Part shown: piece by piece, positions 1 through 7,204 of the stretch
How positions within the stretch are numbered: the stretch's first letter is position 1
Layout of the letters: the number at the start of each line of letters is the position of its first letter
Origin: Frigididesulfovibrio sp031553235
GTDB taxonomy: Bacteria > Desulfobacterota > Desulfovibrionia > Desulfovibrionales > Desulfovibrionaceae
DNA length: 20,174 nt
NCBI GenBank assembly: GCA_031553235.1
Contig: JAVBLS010000080.1
Coordinates: forward strand, 1-20,174
Direction: 5' to 3'
Notes under the pieces: generated by a model
Told to the model about the DNA's origin: nothing
Database searches by the model: none
Seen by the model: the letters and a program-made list of their open reading frames with translations, nothing else
Made by a program: the position numbers and the translations under genes

Positions 1-221
1 AGGCAGACTAGGCCGATGTTGCCGATAAAATCGAAGAAAGTGTAGCTCATGGGGTTCTCCGGCCCGGCCGGGGAGGGCGCTCCGGCGGCGGGGGGGGGGC
101 GGGGGGGGGGCCCCGCCCCCCCCCCCCCCCCCCCCGCCGGAGCGCCCTCCCCGGCCGGGCCGGAGAACCCCATGAGCTACACTTTCTTCGATTTTATCGG
201 CAACATCGGCCTAGTCTGCCT
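1..221. repeat. Large fold-back palindrome with G/C homopolymer centre
   Basis: Bases 1-88 are the exact reverse complement of 134-221, with the axis near base 111. The centre (about 89-133) is only G and C, first a G-rich run and then a C-rich run, with a few mismatches. The left arm therefore carries an inverted copy of the first 16 to 17 codons and ribosome-binding site of the gene that starts at 172. The palindrome runs to the first base of the window, as expected if a contig end folded back on itself during amplification or assembly. A genuine long inverted repeat with a phase-variable homopolymer is less likely. Confidence 0.9.
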
Positions 222-435
222 GCTGGGCACCTACCTGCTGCTGCAGATGGGCAAAATCGCCGGCACCTCGCTCCTCTACTCCGGCCTCAATGCCCTGGCC
301 TCAACGCTGATCGGCATTTCCCTGCTGGTGGATTTCAACCTCTCCGCCTTTCTGGTGGAAGCCTTCTGGCTGGCCATCAGCCTGTACGGTGTGGCCAAAT
401 ATCTGCTGCGGCGCGCTAGAGCATTTCACATTTGA
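172..435 (+). CDS. CBU_0592-like small integral membrane protein
   Basis: An 87-residue protein with about three hydrophobic segments (residues 7-25, 32-50 and 55-78). The pattern IGNIGLVCLLGTYLLL, then SLLYSGLNALAS, then WLAISLYGVAKYL is typical of the CBU_0592-like family of small membrane proteins, whose function is unknown. The start at 172 is chosen because GGAG lies six bases upstream and family members start close to the first membrane segment. An ATG at 49 is in frame, but it would translate the G/C palindrome into low-complexity Gly/Pro/Ala. The last residues (RAFHI) are read from the dispersed repeat that begins at 419, so the native C-terminus was probably altered by that insertion. 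The upstream DNA may be artefactual, so the promoter cannot be judged. Confidence 0.7.
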   Translation: MSYTFFDFIGNIGLVCLLGTYLLLQMGKIAGTSLLYSGLNALASTLIGISLLVDFNLSAFLVEAFWLAISLYGVAKYLLRRARAFHI

Positions 436-531
436 AATGCTTGCAAGGATTTGTCGGCAAATCCTTGCCGCCGAATAGGCGTAGGCGGGCTTTGCTCGCC
501 GTTAAGCGACTATTTGAAGCGTAAACTGCTC
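419..531 (+). repeat. MITE-like hairpin repeat, copy 1 (full length)
   Basis: A 113-bp unit starting GAGCATTTCAC and ending GTAAACTGCTC. The ends are imperfect inverted repeats of each other (9 of 11 bases match). Inside are a hairpin at the left end (GAGCATTTCA/TGAAATGCT), an 11-bp perfect stem (GCAAGGATTTG/CAAATCCTTGC) and a third hairpin around GGCGGGCTTTGCTCGCC. It differs from the reverse complement of copy 3 at only four positions. TA lies just outside the left end. It sits between the convergent CBU_0592-like and glycosyltransferase genes, so it may also serve as a transcription terminator for both. Confidence 0.85.
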
Positions 532-540
532 CAGGGGAAC

Positions 541-1458
541 CTAGCGGTTGAACAGCGGGATGCAGCAAAAAAGGTACCAACGCCTGCGGGCATGGGCAAT
601 TTTTCTGGCCTTGAGTACCGGCAGGCCGAACAGGCGATAAATGGTTTTCACCTTGTCGAATCGTTCTTCGACGGTGAACAATGCATATTTGCCCAAGGGC
701 AGAATGGTGCGAATCACGCGCCGACCGCTGTATTTTTTCTCAAGTTCTTTGGCGGCAACCAGTTCGGCGACGGAAAAGTGCGTTTGCAGCATTCCGGCCA
801 TTTCCGCATCCTGCCTTTCTTTGTAGCTTCTATTGGCAGACATGCCGCCTTTTTTGAAAATAGAGACCACCATTTCCAGATGCCGAAACATGCAGCCACG
901 CGCGGCAAAAACAATCCATTTTTCCCAGTCTCCGGCTATATTGTAGTTTTCATCATACGGACCACAGCGATCAAACAGCTCGCGCCGGATAAATGCCGAC
1001 TGGTGAGGTATGGTGTGGCAGGCGAAGAAAAGCTTGTCGAACGGGCAACCGCGCGGCACCGAAACATAGCCGGAAGTTTTTTTCTTGCCCTCCCGGATCT
1101 CGTCTCCGAACAGAACATCTTCGCCATACTCCTGCCGGAAGACCTCGGCCAGAGTGGAATCGGCCGCCAGCCGGTCGCCGCCGTTGAGAAAAAGAACCCA
1201 GCGCCCGGAAGCGCGCCGCAATCCCTTGTTCATGGCATTGTAGACGCCGGTATCCGGCTCGGAAACGTAGGCCGTCATGCTGTCTCGCCAACGCGAAAGA
1301 ACCTCCTGCGTGCCGTCGCCGGATGCACCGTCAACGACGATCCACTCGAAATCCTTCCAGGTTTGGCCGGCGACGCTTGCACAGGTCAAAGCGATGTCCT
1401 CGGCCTGATTTTTACAGACCGTGATAATGGAGAGGGTCACCGGTGCGGCGCAGCTCAC
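541..1458 (-). CDS. GT2-family glycosyltransferase
   Basis: A 305-residue cytoplasmic or membrane-associated GT-A enzyme that probably adds a sugar to a cell-surface polysaccharide; donor and acceptor cannot be read from sequence. The fold is clear: LSIITVCKN at residues 9-17, VVDGASGDGT at 41-50 (nucleotide binding), SEPDTGVYNAMNKG at 66-79, FLNGGD at 90-95 in the DxD position, and IAGDWEKWI near the middle, where the acceptor-side acidic residue is expected. This set resembles colanic-acid-type GT2 enzymes. The GTG at 1458 is chosen because AAGGA lies seven bases upstream. An in-frame ATG at 1599 would add 47 residues unlike the family. No other polysaccharide genes are visible, though a PEP-CTERM gene, a class often linked to exopolysaccharide, is divergent from it. 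Confidence 0.85.
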   Translation of the reverse strand: MSCAAPVTLSIITVCKNQAEDIALTCASVAGQTWKDFEWIVVDGASGDGTQEVLSRWRDSMTAYVSEPDTGVYNAMNKGLRRASGRWVLFLNGGDRLAADSTLAEVFRQEYGEDVLFGDEIREGKKKTSGYVSVPRGCPFDKLFFACHTIPHQSAFIRRELFDRCGPYDENYNIAGDWEKWIVFAARGCMFRHLEMVVSIFKKGGMSANRSYKERQDAEMAGMLQTHFSVAELVAAKELEKKYSGRRVIRTILPLGKYALFTVEERFDKVKTIYRLFGLPVLKARKIAHARRRWYLFCCIPLFNR

Positions 1459-1630
1459 GTTGCATTCCTTATTGAACTCGTGCGGCGGATAAAAATTCGG
1501 GGTGTTGTGCCGGTCGCTTGCCGGGCTGAAAAGTATCACAGGAAGAGTACGATGCAAAGCGGTCCAAGTTGTCGCCCGCAGGTGAGGCCTGTTGTGCATG
1601 GCCAGGGAGGCTTGCAGAACCGCCTATGCC

Positions 1631-1647
1631 TGTCGGAAAATTTTACA
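1631..1647 (+). promoter_or_regulatory. Upstream 17-bp motif, copy 1 (TGTCGG-N6-TTACA)
   Basis: TGTCGGAAAATTTTACA matches copy 2 at 1751-1767 in all bases except the four variable central ones; the shared pattern is TGTCGGA.A..TTTACA. Two equally long copies in front of one gene suggest activator binding sites. PEP-CTERM genes in several lineages are controlled by the PrsK/PrsR two-component system with sigma-54, so a PrsR-type site is a reasonable but unproven guess. Confidence 0.45.
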
Positions 1648-1750
1648 CGACTGTCGAAAAAAATCCGCAGGCATGCCCCACTGCAGTCGTGAATGGATCC
1701 GATCGAGTGAAACGGCCCCTGAGAGATCCCGGAACGAGAATATTTCGAGC

Positions 1751-1767
1751 TGTCGGACATGTTTACA
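1751..1767 (+). promoter_or_regulatory. Upstream 17-bp motif, copy 2 (TGTCGG-N6-TTACA)
   Basis: TGTCGGACATGTTTACA lies 120 bp downstream of copy 1 and about 65 bp upstream of the candidate promoter. That is a normal position for an enhancer-type activator site. Confidence 0.45.
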
Positions 1768-1815
1768 TGCGGTCAAAAGGCTTACAATAAAAGTCAATTT
1801 TAACAGCATATTATA

Positions 1816-1844
1816 TTGACATGCTCTTTGCTTGCGATTTGGAT
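1816..1844 (+). promoter_or_regulatory. Candidate promoter of the PEP-CTERM gene (sigma-54-like or sigma-70)
   Basis: TGACATGCTCTTTGCT at 1817-1832 fits the sigma-54 pattern TGGCACG-N4-TTGCW with two mismatches, one of them in the usually invariant GG. The same place contains a perfect sigma-70 -35 box (TTGACA, 1816-1821), but the hexamer 17 bp downstream (TTGGAT) is a poor -10. The paired upstream motifs favour an activator-dependent sigma-54 promoter. Confidence 0.4.
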
Positions 1845-1907
1845 GAACATGTATCACGGCTCGAGGGGGAGCCGGGTCATGATTCAAATACCAAGGGGGA
1901 GCCTCCC

Positions 1908-2495
1908 ATGAAACGCGCCATCTCTATCTTCTGCCTCACCGCAGTACTCCTGTTCGCCTCTCTTCCCGCGCAGGCCGACGTGATTGCCAATGCCGCCCCG
2001 TCCTACAGCGGCACCCTCATGTTTATTTACCATGGCAATGACAATCCCAAGGGCCTGGCCGCCATGCTGCCCATGATCAACGACTGGTTCCGGACCAACA
2101 AGAGCTACGACGGGAATTATCTGGACAGCCTGGAGATCTTCGGCAAGTTTACCAGCTCGCCGAGCGAAAAGTCCATCGTGGATCTCTCCTTTGCCGGCAA
2201 AAAGAGCGGCACCTGGACTTCGGAGACGCCCATTGAATTTTATGCGGTGAAGGGCGGCAACCACGTCGCCATGTACTGGCTTGAAGGCGGCGCGTCCTCC
2301 GGCTTCTGGTCGACCGAGCATATTATCAACGACGGCGGCAATCAGCCCAACCTCAGCCACCTGTCGGTCTACAATCCGCTGGGCCACTTCAGCGGGAGCG
2401 AAGACCCCGTGCCCACGCCGGAACCCGCTTCCCTGCTGCTGGTCGGCGGCGGACTCCTGGGCCTGGCCATGCTGCGCCGCAGAATCCGGCGCTAG
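1908..2495 (+). CDS. PEP-CTERM sorting-domain surface protein
   Basis: A 195-residue exported protein. It starts with a classical signal peptide (MKRAISIF, hydrophobic core, cleavage likely after AQA at about residue 23). It ends with the PEP-CTERM sorting signal: PTPEPASLLLVGGGLLGLAML, then a basic tail RRRIRR. Exosortase recognises this signal, removes the tail and directs the protein to the outer surface, usually together with exopolysaccharide; no exosortase gene is in the window. The middle (about 25-165) is rich in Gly, Ser and Asn and matches no domain I recognise. ATG 1908 is chosen because AGGGGGAG lies just upstream and the signal peptide begins there; an in-frame ATG at 1821 would put 29 hydrophilic residues in front of it. 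The TAG stop is shared with the edge of a MITE-like repeat. Confidence 0.88.
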   Translation: MKRAISIFCLTAVLLFASLPAQADVIANAAPSYSGTLMFIYHGNDNPKGLAAMLPMINDWFRTNKSYDGNYLDSLEIFGKFTSSPSEKSIVDLSFAGKKSGTWTSETPIEFYAVKGGNHVAMYWLEGGASSGFWSTEHIINDGGNQPNLSHLSVYNPLGHFSGSEDPVPTPEPASLLLVGGGLLGLAMLRRRIRR

Positions 2496-2557
2496 AGCAT
2501 TTCACGCTTGAAATGCTCGCAAGGATTTGTCGGCAAATCCTTGCCGCCAAATAGCCG
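2495..2557 (+). repeat. MITE-like hairpin repeat, copy 2 (left half only)
   Basis: A 63-bp match to the left half of copies 1 and 3. It includes the terminal hairpin GAGCATTTCA/TGAAATGCTC (perfect here) and the 11-bp stem GCAAGGATTTG/CAAATCCTTGC. After 2557 the sequence diverges and the right half with its terminal repeat is missing. It starts on the last base of the PEP-CTERM stop codon. Confidence 0.85.
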
Positions 2558-2576
2558 AACACTGCGGTATAAAAGT

Positions 2577-2620
2577 TCGGCCGGCTTTTCCCTTCTTCGG
2601 GAAAAGTCGGCCGATTCTTT
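2577..2620 (+). terminator. Intrinsic terminator after the PEP-CTERM gene
   Basis: A 16-bp stem pairs 2577-2592 with 2599-2614 (TCGGCC.GCTTTTCCC with GGGAAAAG.CGGCCGA, one G-T wobble). The loop is six bases and the stem is followed by TTCTTTATCTT. It lies 82 bp past the stop codon. The rest of 2621-2785 holds no gene that I can support. Confidence 0.75.
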
Positions 2621-2785
2621 ATCTTGCTCCATGTCCCGAACAAATCCACAGCATTTTGCATGCTTTCAAAGACAGGCACGGCAAAGGAGCGACGAGCCTG
2701 AGCCGCTCCCGCCACCCGCCTGCAGGCGCCCTCGCCGAACTCTCCGGAAGGGGCCCGGTCACCCCCGACAACCTTCGGCATCTGA

Positions 2786-2816
2786 TTGACACCGCGCCGA
2801 TATAAGGGCATAAAAT
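2786..2816 (+). promoter_or_regulatory. Sigma-70-type promoter of the 693-residue membrane protein gene
   Basis: A perfect TTGACA lies at 2786-2791. An AT-rich -10 region (CATAAAAT, 2809-2816) follows at a spacing of 17 to 19 bp. The start codon is about 35 bp downstream, behind GAGGA. Confidence 0.5.
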
Positions 2817-2850
2817 AATACTTGTATCAACAATATCATAGAGGAAACGC

Positions 2851-4932
2851 ATGAATCATACCGACGTCCAGGCCGCCGCGCCGGGCTCTCTTGCCGCGCA
2901 GACCACGGCCCTGCCCGGCTTTGCTCTATTCTTTCTGGTCGGCCTGTACGCCTGGCTGCCCGGCTTTCTCCTGGCGCAAATCGGCCTGACCCACGTCGCC
3001 CGCGAAGAAAACCTGGAAGCCCTCTTCTGGAGTTTCGCGGCCGCCGCCGGCGTGGTCGGCTGCGTGATCTGCATGGTGGGTCTGCATACGCGGGCCGCCT
3101 GGGCACGCGAAGCCTGCCGCGTCTTTTGCCTGGGCCTGGGCATCATGCAGGTGGCCGTTCTGCTGCGCTTTCTGGTGCTGCTGGGCGGCACCGGCCACAG
3201 CCGCCACTACGACATGGAAGCGTTACTACCCCTGAGCCTGCCGGGGCTGCTGCTCGCCGGACTCCCCCTGCTCTGCGCCTGGCACGGCTACTTTACGCAT
3301 TCGCCCCGCCTGGCCGCCGCCTTTGGCCAATATGCGGACGGGCGCCGCGGCCTGCCTGCCGGGCCGGCGCTGTGCAAAGTGTTGGCCTGGATATATATCT
3401 GCCATCTCGCCGGGCTCTTTCTGGGCATGCTCTGCTCCGGCGTTTTTTTATCCGACGGAAGCCCGACCCTCATTTTCCTGGCGCAACTGCCCATGGTGGC
3501 CTTTGCCGCAGCCGTGATTGTCGCGGCCGGCAGGCCGACCCCGCGCAAGGGAGTGCTCTTGGCCTGCCTGGCCGCCTGGCTGGGCTTCTGCGCCCTCTGG
3601 AATTGCTACTCTTTCCTGCGCCTTTTCTCTCCACCGGATTGCAACACTTCGGAATTTCTCAGTATGATCACCGTGTTGACCTGCCTGCCCCTGCCACAGG
3701 CCTTGCTGTCCCTGCTGCTCGGCCTGCTGCTATGGCGCCTGGCGGTTTCCCGGGAGGACGCCGCCTGGTTTGGCATGCCCCCGGAGGCAATCCGGCGCAA
3801 ACCGACGGGCATTGCGGGCGGCGTGCTGCTGCTGGGCTTCACCGCCTGTAAGCTGATCCAGAGCCTGGGCTATGGCCTGGAGCCCCTGGTCGCGGCGCTC
3901 GGCAGAGAAAACACGGACGCCGCGCCGCTGCTCCACCTCCTTGTACCGCTGCTGAACCTGCCCCTGTTGGCCCTGGTCTGCGCCGCCCTGTACCGCTGGT
4001 GCAAAAAGCTGCCGGGCGCGGCCCTTCTGGGCTGCCTGAGCTGCGGACTGGTGTTGCTCTATCTCCTGGCCGTCACCGGCTTTTCCTTGATCGATGTTTT
4101 TGGGGAAACAGCCCGGCAGGACGACGGCATCATGCAGGTCTTTTACAGTCTCAAATACCTTTGCCCGGAACTGTTTATCCTCGTCCTGGGGCTGCTCTAC
4201 TTTGTGCGCCGTTGGAAAGGGGCAGCCCAAGAGCCGGGACCGGACCGGGCCGCGCCGTCGGCCACGACGGATCATGCCCCGGGACATGTTCCTGAAACCA
4301 ACAGGGAAAACGCGAAAGAGGCAAAACCGCAGGAGACCCCCTTTACCCGGCGCCCTCTGCCCGTGCCCGCCCAGGCCTTCATGGCGGTCTGCGGCCTCTG
4401 CCTGGCCGCGCAGATTCTGCCGCGCATCATCACGGCCGTTGTCGGCCTGTTCAAAATCCAGGATCTCAAGGCCGCACTGTCCCTGCTTTTCGGCGGCCTG
4501 CCGTACAGCGTCATTGACATTTCCGTGAGCCTGCCCGCCCTGGATTACCTGGCCGCCTACATCCTGCTGCCCATCCTGTGCCTCCGTGCGTCGGCCGCCC
4601 GCAGACCCGGCCGGACGCGCCTATACTGCCTCATCGCCCTCTGGAACGTCTGCCTGTTTTCCGGCTCCTGCACCGAACTGGTCGGCACCTTTTCCGGCTA
4701 TGGTTACCAAAACCTCCTGGGCTCGATGCTCAGCCTGGAAAATACCTACCCGCTGATCGGCGGCCTGGCCTTTATCTGGTATTTGCATCGCTCCAAAGAG
4801 GCCCGGGAGTGGCTGGATGAGACAATGCCGGAGCCCGGCCGTGCGCATGGTCACAGCCCGGCGTTCCAATCATCCGGCCGGGTGGACGCTTTTGATGGGA
4901 CGGGGGGGACGGATTACTTCCGGCAAGAATAA
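2851..4932 (+). CDS. Large polytopic membrane protein with four DUF2569-like repeats
   Basis: A 693-residue inner-membrane protein of unknown function. There are about 16 hydrophobic segments, and they appear to fall into four units of about four: roughly residues 22-160, 170-305, 315-455 and 505-665. Units 1 and 4 end with a short aromatic/basic tail (GYFTHSPRLAAAFG; WYLHRSKEAREWL) like the YFxxSxRVxxTF ending I remember from DUF2569 proteins such as E. coli YdgK. Those are single four-helix units of about 150 residues, so this would be a tandem fusion. A charged linker rich in Glu, Lys and Pro (about 460-500) separates units 3 and 4. GAGGA upstream supports the ATG. The gene has its own promoter and seems to be monocistronic. 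The membrane location is sure; the family link is inference. Confidence 0.6.
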   Translation: MNHTDVQAAAPGSLAAQTTALPGFALFFLVGLYAWLPGFLLAQIGLTHVAREENLEALFWSFAAAAGVVGCVICMVGLHTRAAWAREACRVFCLGLGIMQVAVLLRFLVLLGGTGHSRHYDMEALLPLSLPGLLLAGLPLLCAWHGYFTHSPRLAAAFGQYADGRRGLPAGPALCKVLAWIYICHLAGLFLGMLCSGVFLSDGSPTLIFLAQLPMVAFAAAVIVAAGRPTPRKGVLLACLAAWLGFCALWNCYSFLRLFSPPDCNTSEFLSMITVLTCLPLPQALLSLLLGLLLWRLAVSREDAAWFGMPPEAIRRKPTGIAGGVLLLGFTACKLIQSLGYGLEPLVAALGRENTDAAPLLHLLVPLLNLPLLALVCAALYRWCKKLPGAALLGCLSCGLVLLYLLAVTGFSLIDVFGETARQDDGIMQVFYSLKYLCPELFILVLGLLYFVRRWKGAAQEPGPDRAAPSATTDHAPGHVPETNRENAKEAKPQETPFTRRPLPVPAQAFMAVCGLCLAAQILPRIITAVVGLFKIQDLKAALSLLFGGLPYSVIDISVSLPALDYLAAYILLPILCLRASAARRPGRTRLYCLIALWNVCLFSGSCTELVGTFSGYGYQNLLGSMLSLENTYPLIGGLAFIWYLHRSKEAREWLDETMPEPGRAHGHSPAFQSSGRVDAFDGTGGTDYFRQE

Positions 4933-4970
4933 TAATTTTCTCTTCTATACGTGAAACAAAAAGGGCCCAT

Positions 4971-5339
4971 ATGCTGAGCGAAACGTTTTATGAGGTCATT
5001 GCCCAAGAAGGTATTGTTGCCATTGTCTCCTGGGGGACCGGCGAGCCGCATGTCGTCAACACCTGGAACAGCTATCTGATCATCCAGGACGGCAACAAAA
5101 TACTCATCCCCGCCGCCGGCATGCGTAAAACGCAGGCAAACACCGAAGTGAACAACAAGGTGAAGCTGACCGTGGGCAGCAAGGAAGCGCAGGGAAAAAA
5201 GATGGGCAGGGGGTTCCTGCTCGAAGGCACCGCCGAATTCCTGAAATCCGGCCCGGAATATGACCAGATGAAAGCAAAATGCCCCTTCACCAACCGTGTG
5301 CTAGTGGTGACCGTCACCTCCATCGAGAAAACGCTTTAG
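4971..5339 (+). CDS. FMN-binding split-barrel protein (Desulfovibrio FMN-bp type)
   Basis: A 122-residue cytoplasmic flavoprotein of the pyridoxamine-5'-phosphate-oxidase-like split-barrel fold. Length and sequence track the D. vulgaris FMN-binding protein as I remember it: an opening ML..TF.EV...EG.VAI, then PH.VNTWNSYL, then a GM.KT.AN segment, G.GFL..G.A.F in the second half and an ending in TL. In that protein one FMN binds per monomer in a homodimer and is thought to work in electron transfer; the physiological partner is not settled. The start is preceded by a moderate AAGGG. It lies 38 bp after the membrane-protein gene and may be co-transcribed with it. The stop codon TAG is formed at the edge of MITE-like copy 3, yet the C-terminus matches the expected family end, so no residues seem to be lost. 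Confidence 0.88.
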   Translation: MLSETFYEVIAQEGIVAIVSWGTGEPHVVNTWNSYLIIQDGNKILIPAAGMRKTQANTEVNNKVKLTVGSKEAQGKKMGRGFLLEGTAEFLKSGPEYDQMKAKCPFTNRVLVVTVTSIEKTL

Positions 5340-5451
5340 AGCAGTTTACGCTTCAAATAGTCGCTTAACGGCGGGCAAAGCCCGCCTACGCCTATTTGGC
5401 GGCAAGGATTTGCCGACAAATCCTTGCGAGCATTTCAAGTGTGAAATGCTC
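5339..5451 (-). repeat. MITE-like hairpin repeat, copy 3 (full length, inverted)
   Basis: A 113-bp unit in the opposite orientation to copy 1, differing from it at four positions. Both ends are flanked by TA (TTTA-GAGC at the left, GCTC-TAAT at the right), which looks like a TA target-site duplication. Within it CAAATAG/CTATTTG brackets the central GGCGGGC-TTT-GCCCGCC hairpin. It fills the whole gap between two convergent genes, and both of their TAG stop codons are formed at its borders, so it can act as a two-way terminator. Confidence 0.88.
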
Positions 5452-7025
5452 TAATAGCCGAGGTTGGATTCGGGCCCTTTGACTCCGGTCAAAGGCTCGG
5501 CCACGGCGGTGCCGGCCTCGCCGAAGCGCACCAGGATCATACCGGCAAAGGCGTTGCCTTTGTATATTTCCACCCGGTAGGTGGTGGCTTTGTTGTCCAC
5601 GGAAAAACAGTCTTCAAAATCCTTTTTGTGGAGATGTATCCCGGCTTCGGTGCCGTTGACCTCGCGCCGGGCGCCGATGGCGTTGACCCGATAACCCGGC
5701 ATGGGGTCCACCCGGAAGGTGTCGCGGATCTCGATCAACTCGCCCAGGCCGGCCGACAGGGGCACGCCGTCAACGGTCAGGCCCACGGTGCTCACGGAGT
5801 CGTCAAAGTCCACGAGTTCGGGCCTCAGCCTGGTCAGGGTGCGGTTGCCGTAGGCCACGCGCCAGCCGTCCTTTTCCTGCACCAAAGCGAGCAGGGGGCG
5901 GGTGGCCACGCTGTCGGGCGCGCCGGCCTTTTTGAAGGGCACGCGGCTGATGCTCGGGCGCACGTCGTCCAGGGGCAGAATGATCTTTTTGTCCCAGGCG
6001 GCCAGAAAGAGGTCGGAGTTCAGGGCGGCCGAGACCCCCCGAGGCGACAACTCAAAGCGGCGCTCAAAGCCGATGCACATCTGCTCCAGGAAAGATTCGA
6101 TCACCCGCAGATGATAGAAGGCACGGTACTCCGTGCCCAACTCTTTGCCGGCCTCGACCCCGAAGGCGGGCTTGCCGTTGCGTACGGCAAACCAAGTCAG
6201 GGCCTTTGCCATTTCCTTGTCGCCCGCGGCCGTGCGGGTGTTGCGGATGTGGTAGCGGTGTTCTTCGTCCAGTAGGCTGGTGTTCACATCCAGGCAGGCG
6301 GTGCGGGCCATGGCGTTGAGGTCGCCGAAGCGGGCGTCGGCCATGCGGGCCTGGTCGATGATCACGCACTGGCCCCAGCGCTTGGGGTTGTGCAGTTCAT
6401 CCCGGTATTCCGGGCGATACCAGCCGCTGCCGTCGTGCAGGTTGAGGATCAGGTCCACCTGAGGATCGAGCAGTACCCCTTTGAGGCGGACAATCAGACC
6501 GTATTCCGGGTCCGAGGGCGAGAGGGCGGCGAACTTGCGGTTCATGTCGCCGTTGGGCCCCCGGCTGCGCTGCAGGATGCCGGCAAAGTTCAGGTCGGGC
6601 ACCACCCAGACCTGGCCATGGGTGATCTCATAGTGCGAGGCCAGCAGCGCGGCGGCGGAAAAGCCGCCTGGCTCGTCGCCCTGGATGCCGCCCACCACCA
6701 GCAGGGTGGGGCCGTTGCCGGGGCCGATCTTGTGCAGGGAAAAGGACGAGGTAGAAGAGGAAAAGCGCAGGGGCGGCGGCCCGACCGCTCGCGGCCCGAC
6801 CTCGGCCTTGACCGTGGGGGCATGTGTGGGCGGGGTCGGGGTTTCCGGCAGGGGTTCGGGACCGTCGCCCGGTTCGGGCGGCAGAGCGGCGGCATTCCCG
6901 GCCGCCGAAGGCGCGATCGTCACGGCCGATTGTTCGGCGCGCCGCCAGAAACCCACTGTGCACAAGGCCGCGACAACGGCCGCGCAGAACAGGCCCAGGC
7001 AAAGCATCCGCCTTCCTGAATGCAT
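5451..7025 (-). CDS. M99-family (Csd4/Pgp1-like) peptidoglycan D,L-carboxypeptidase
   Basis: A 524-residue periplasmic zinc peptidase. Csd4 in Helicobacter and Pgp1 in Campylobacter trim peptidoglycan tripeptides to dipeptides and are needed for helical shape. The first 30 residues hold a membrane anchor or signal (CLGLFCAAVVAALCTV), followed by a Pro-rich linker (about 45-85). The catalytic domain shows GGIQGDEPGG (112-121), GDMNRKFA (159-166), NLHDGSGWYRP (195-205), HNPKRWGQ (212-219) and FGVEAGKEL (288-296). Q115, E118, H197 and E291 line up at one constant offset with the zinc ligands Gln46, Glu49, His128 and catalytic Glu222 that I recall for Csd4. The C-terminal part (about 310-524) fits the beta-rich M99 tail domains. 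GGAGGG five bases upstream supports the start. It fits a vibrioid cell. Confidence 0.9.
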   Translation of the reverse strand: MHSGRRMLCLGLFCAAVVAALCTVGFWRRAEQSAVTIAPSAAGNAAALPPEPGDGPEPLPETPTPPTHAPTVKAEVGPRAVGPPPLRFSSSTSSFSLHKIGPGNGPTLLVVGGIQGDEPGGFSAAALLASHYEITHGQVWVVPDLNFAGILQRSRGPNGDMNRKFAALSPSDPEYGLIVRLKGVLLDPQVDLILNLHDGSGWYRPEYRDELHNPKRWGQCVIIDQARMADARFGDLNAMARTACLDVNTSLLDEEHRYHIRNTRTAAGDKEMAKALTWFAVRNGKPAFGVEAGKELGTEYRAFYHLRVIESFLEQMCIGFERRFELSPRGVSAALNSDLFLAAWDKKIILPLDDVRPSISRVPFKKAGAPDSVATRPLLALVQEKDGWRVAYGNRTLTRLRPELVDFDDSVSTVGLTVDGVPLSAGLGELIEIRDTFRVDPMPGYRVNAIGARREVNGTEAGIHLHKKDFEDCFSVDNKATTYRVEIYKGNAFAGMILVRFGEAGTAVAEPLTGVKGPESNLGY

Positions 7026-7204
7026 GGAGACCCTCCGAACCGGCTACGCCAATTTCCGTTATTTTTTCATAGTCGCTGAAAAAAACCAAGGTATTTATGC
7101 GTGGACGGCCGGGTTTTCGGGCGCGGACGGCAGAGGCGCCGGCTTGCCGGGCCGACAAAGCCGCCAAGAAGGCGGAAAGGCATGGGGCCTCCCGGAAATG
7201 TTGC

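Larger units (their letters stand above)
1459..1907. promoter_or_regulatory. 449-bp divergent regulatory region upstream of the PEP-CTERM gene
   Basis: No convincing gene lies here. The stretch separates the divergent glycosyltransferase and PEP-CTERM genes. It holds two copies of a 17-bp motif (1631-1647 and 1751-1767), a candidate promoter at 1816-1844, and two purine-rich GGGGGAGCC blocks, the second of which serves as the ribosome-binding site. Confidence 0.55.

Noticed and set aside
49..171. Upstream in-frame ATG at 49 for the CBU_0592-like gene
   Set aside because: It lies in the inverted arm and would translate the G/C palindrome; the ATG at 172 has GGAG six bases upstream and fits the family start.
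451..1692. 413-codon plus-strand frame over the glycosyltransferase
   Set aside because: The minus strand carries clear GT2 motifs and a good GTG start with AAGGA; the plus frame has none.
1821..1907. ATG at 1821 as start of the PEP-CTERM gene
   Set aside because: It overlaps the candidate promoter and would place 29 hydrophilic residues before the signal peptide.
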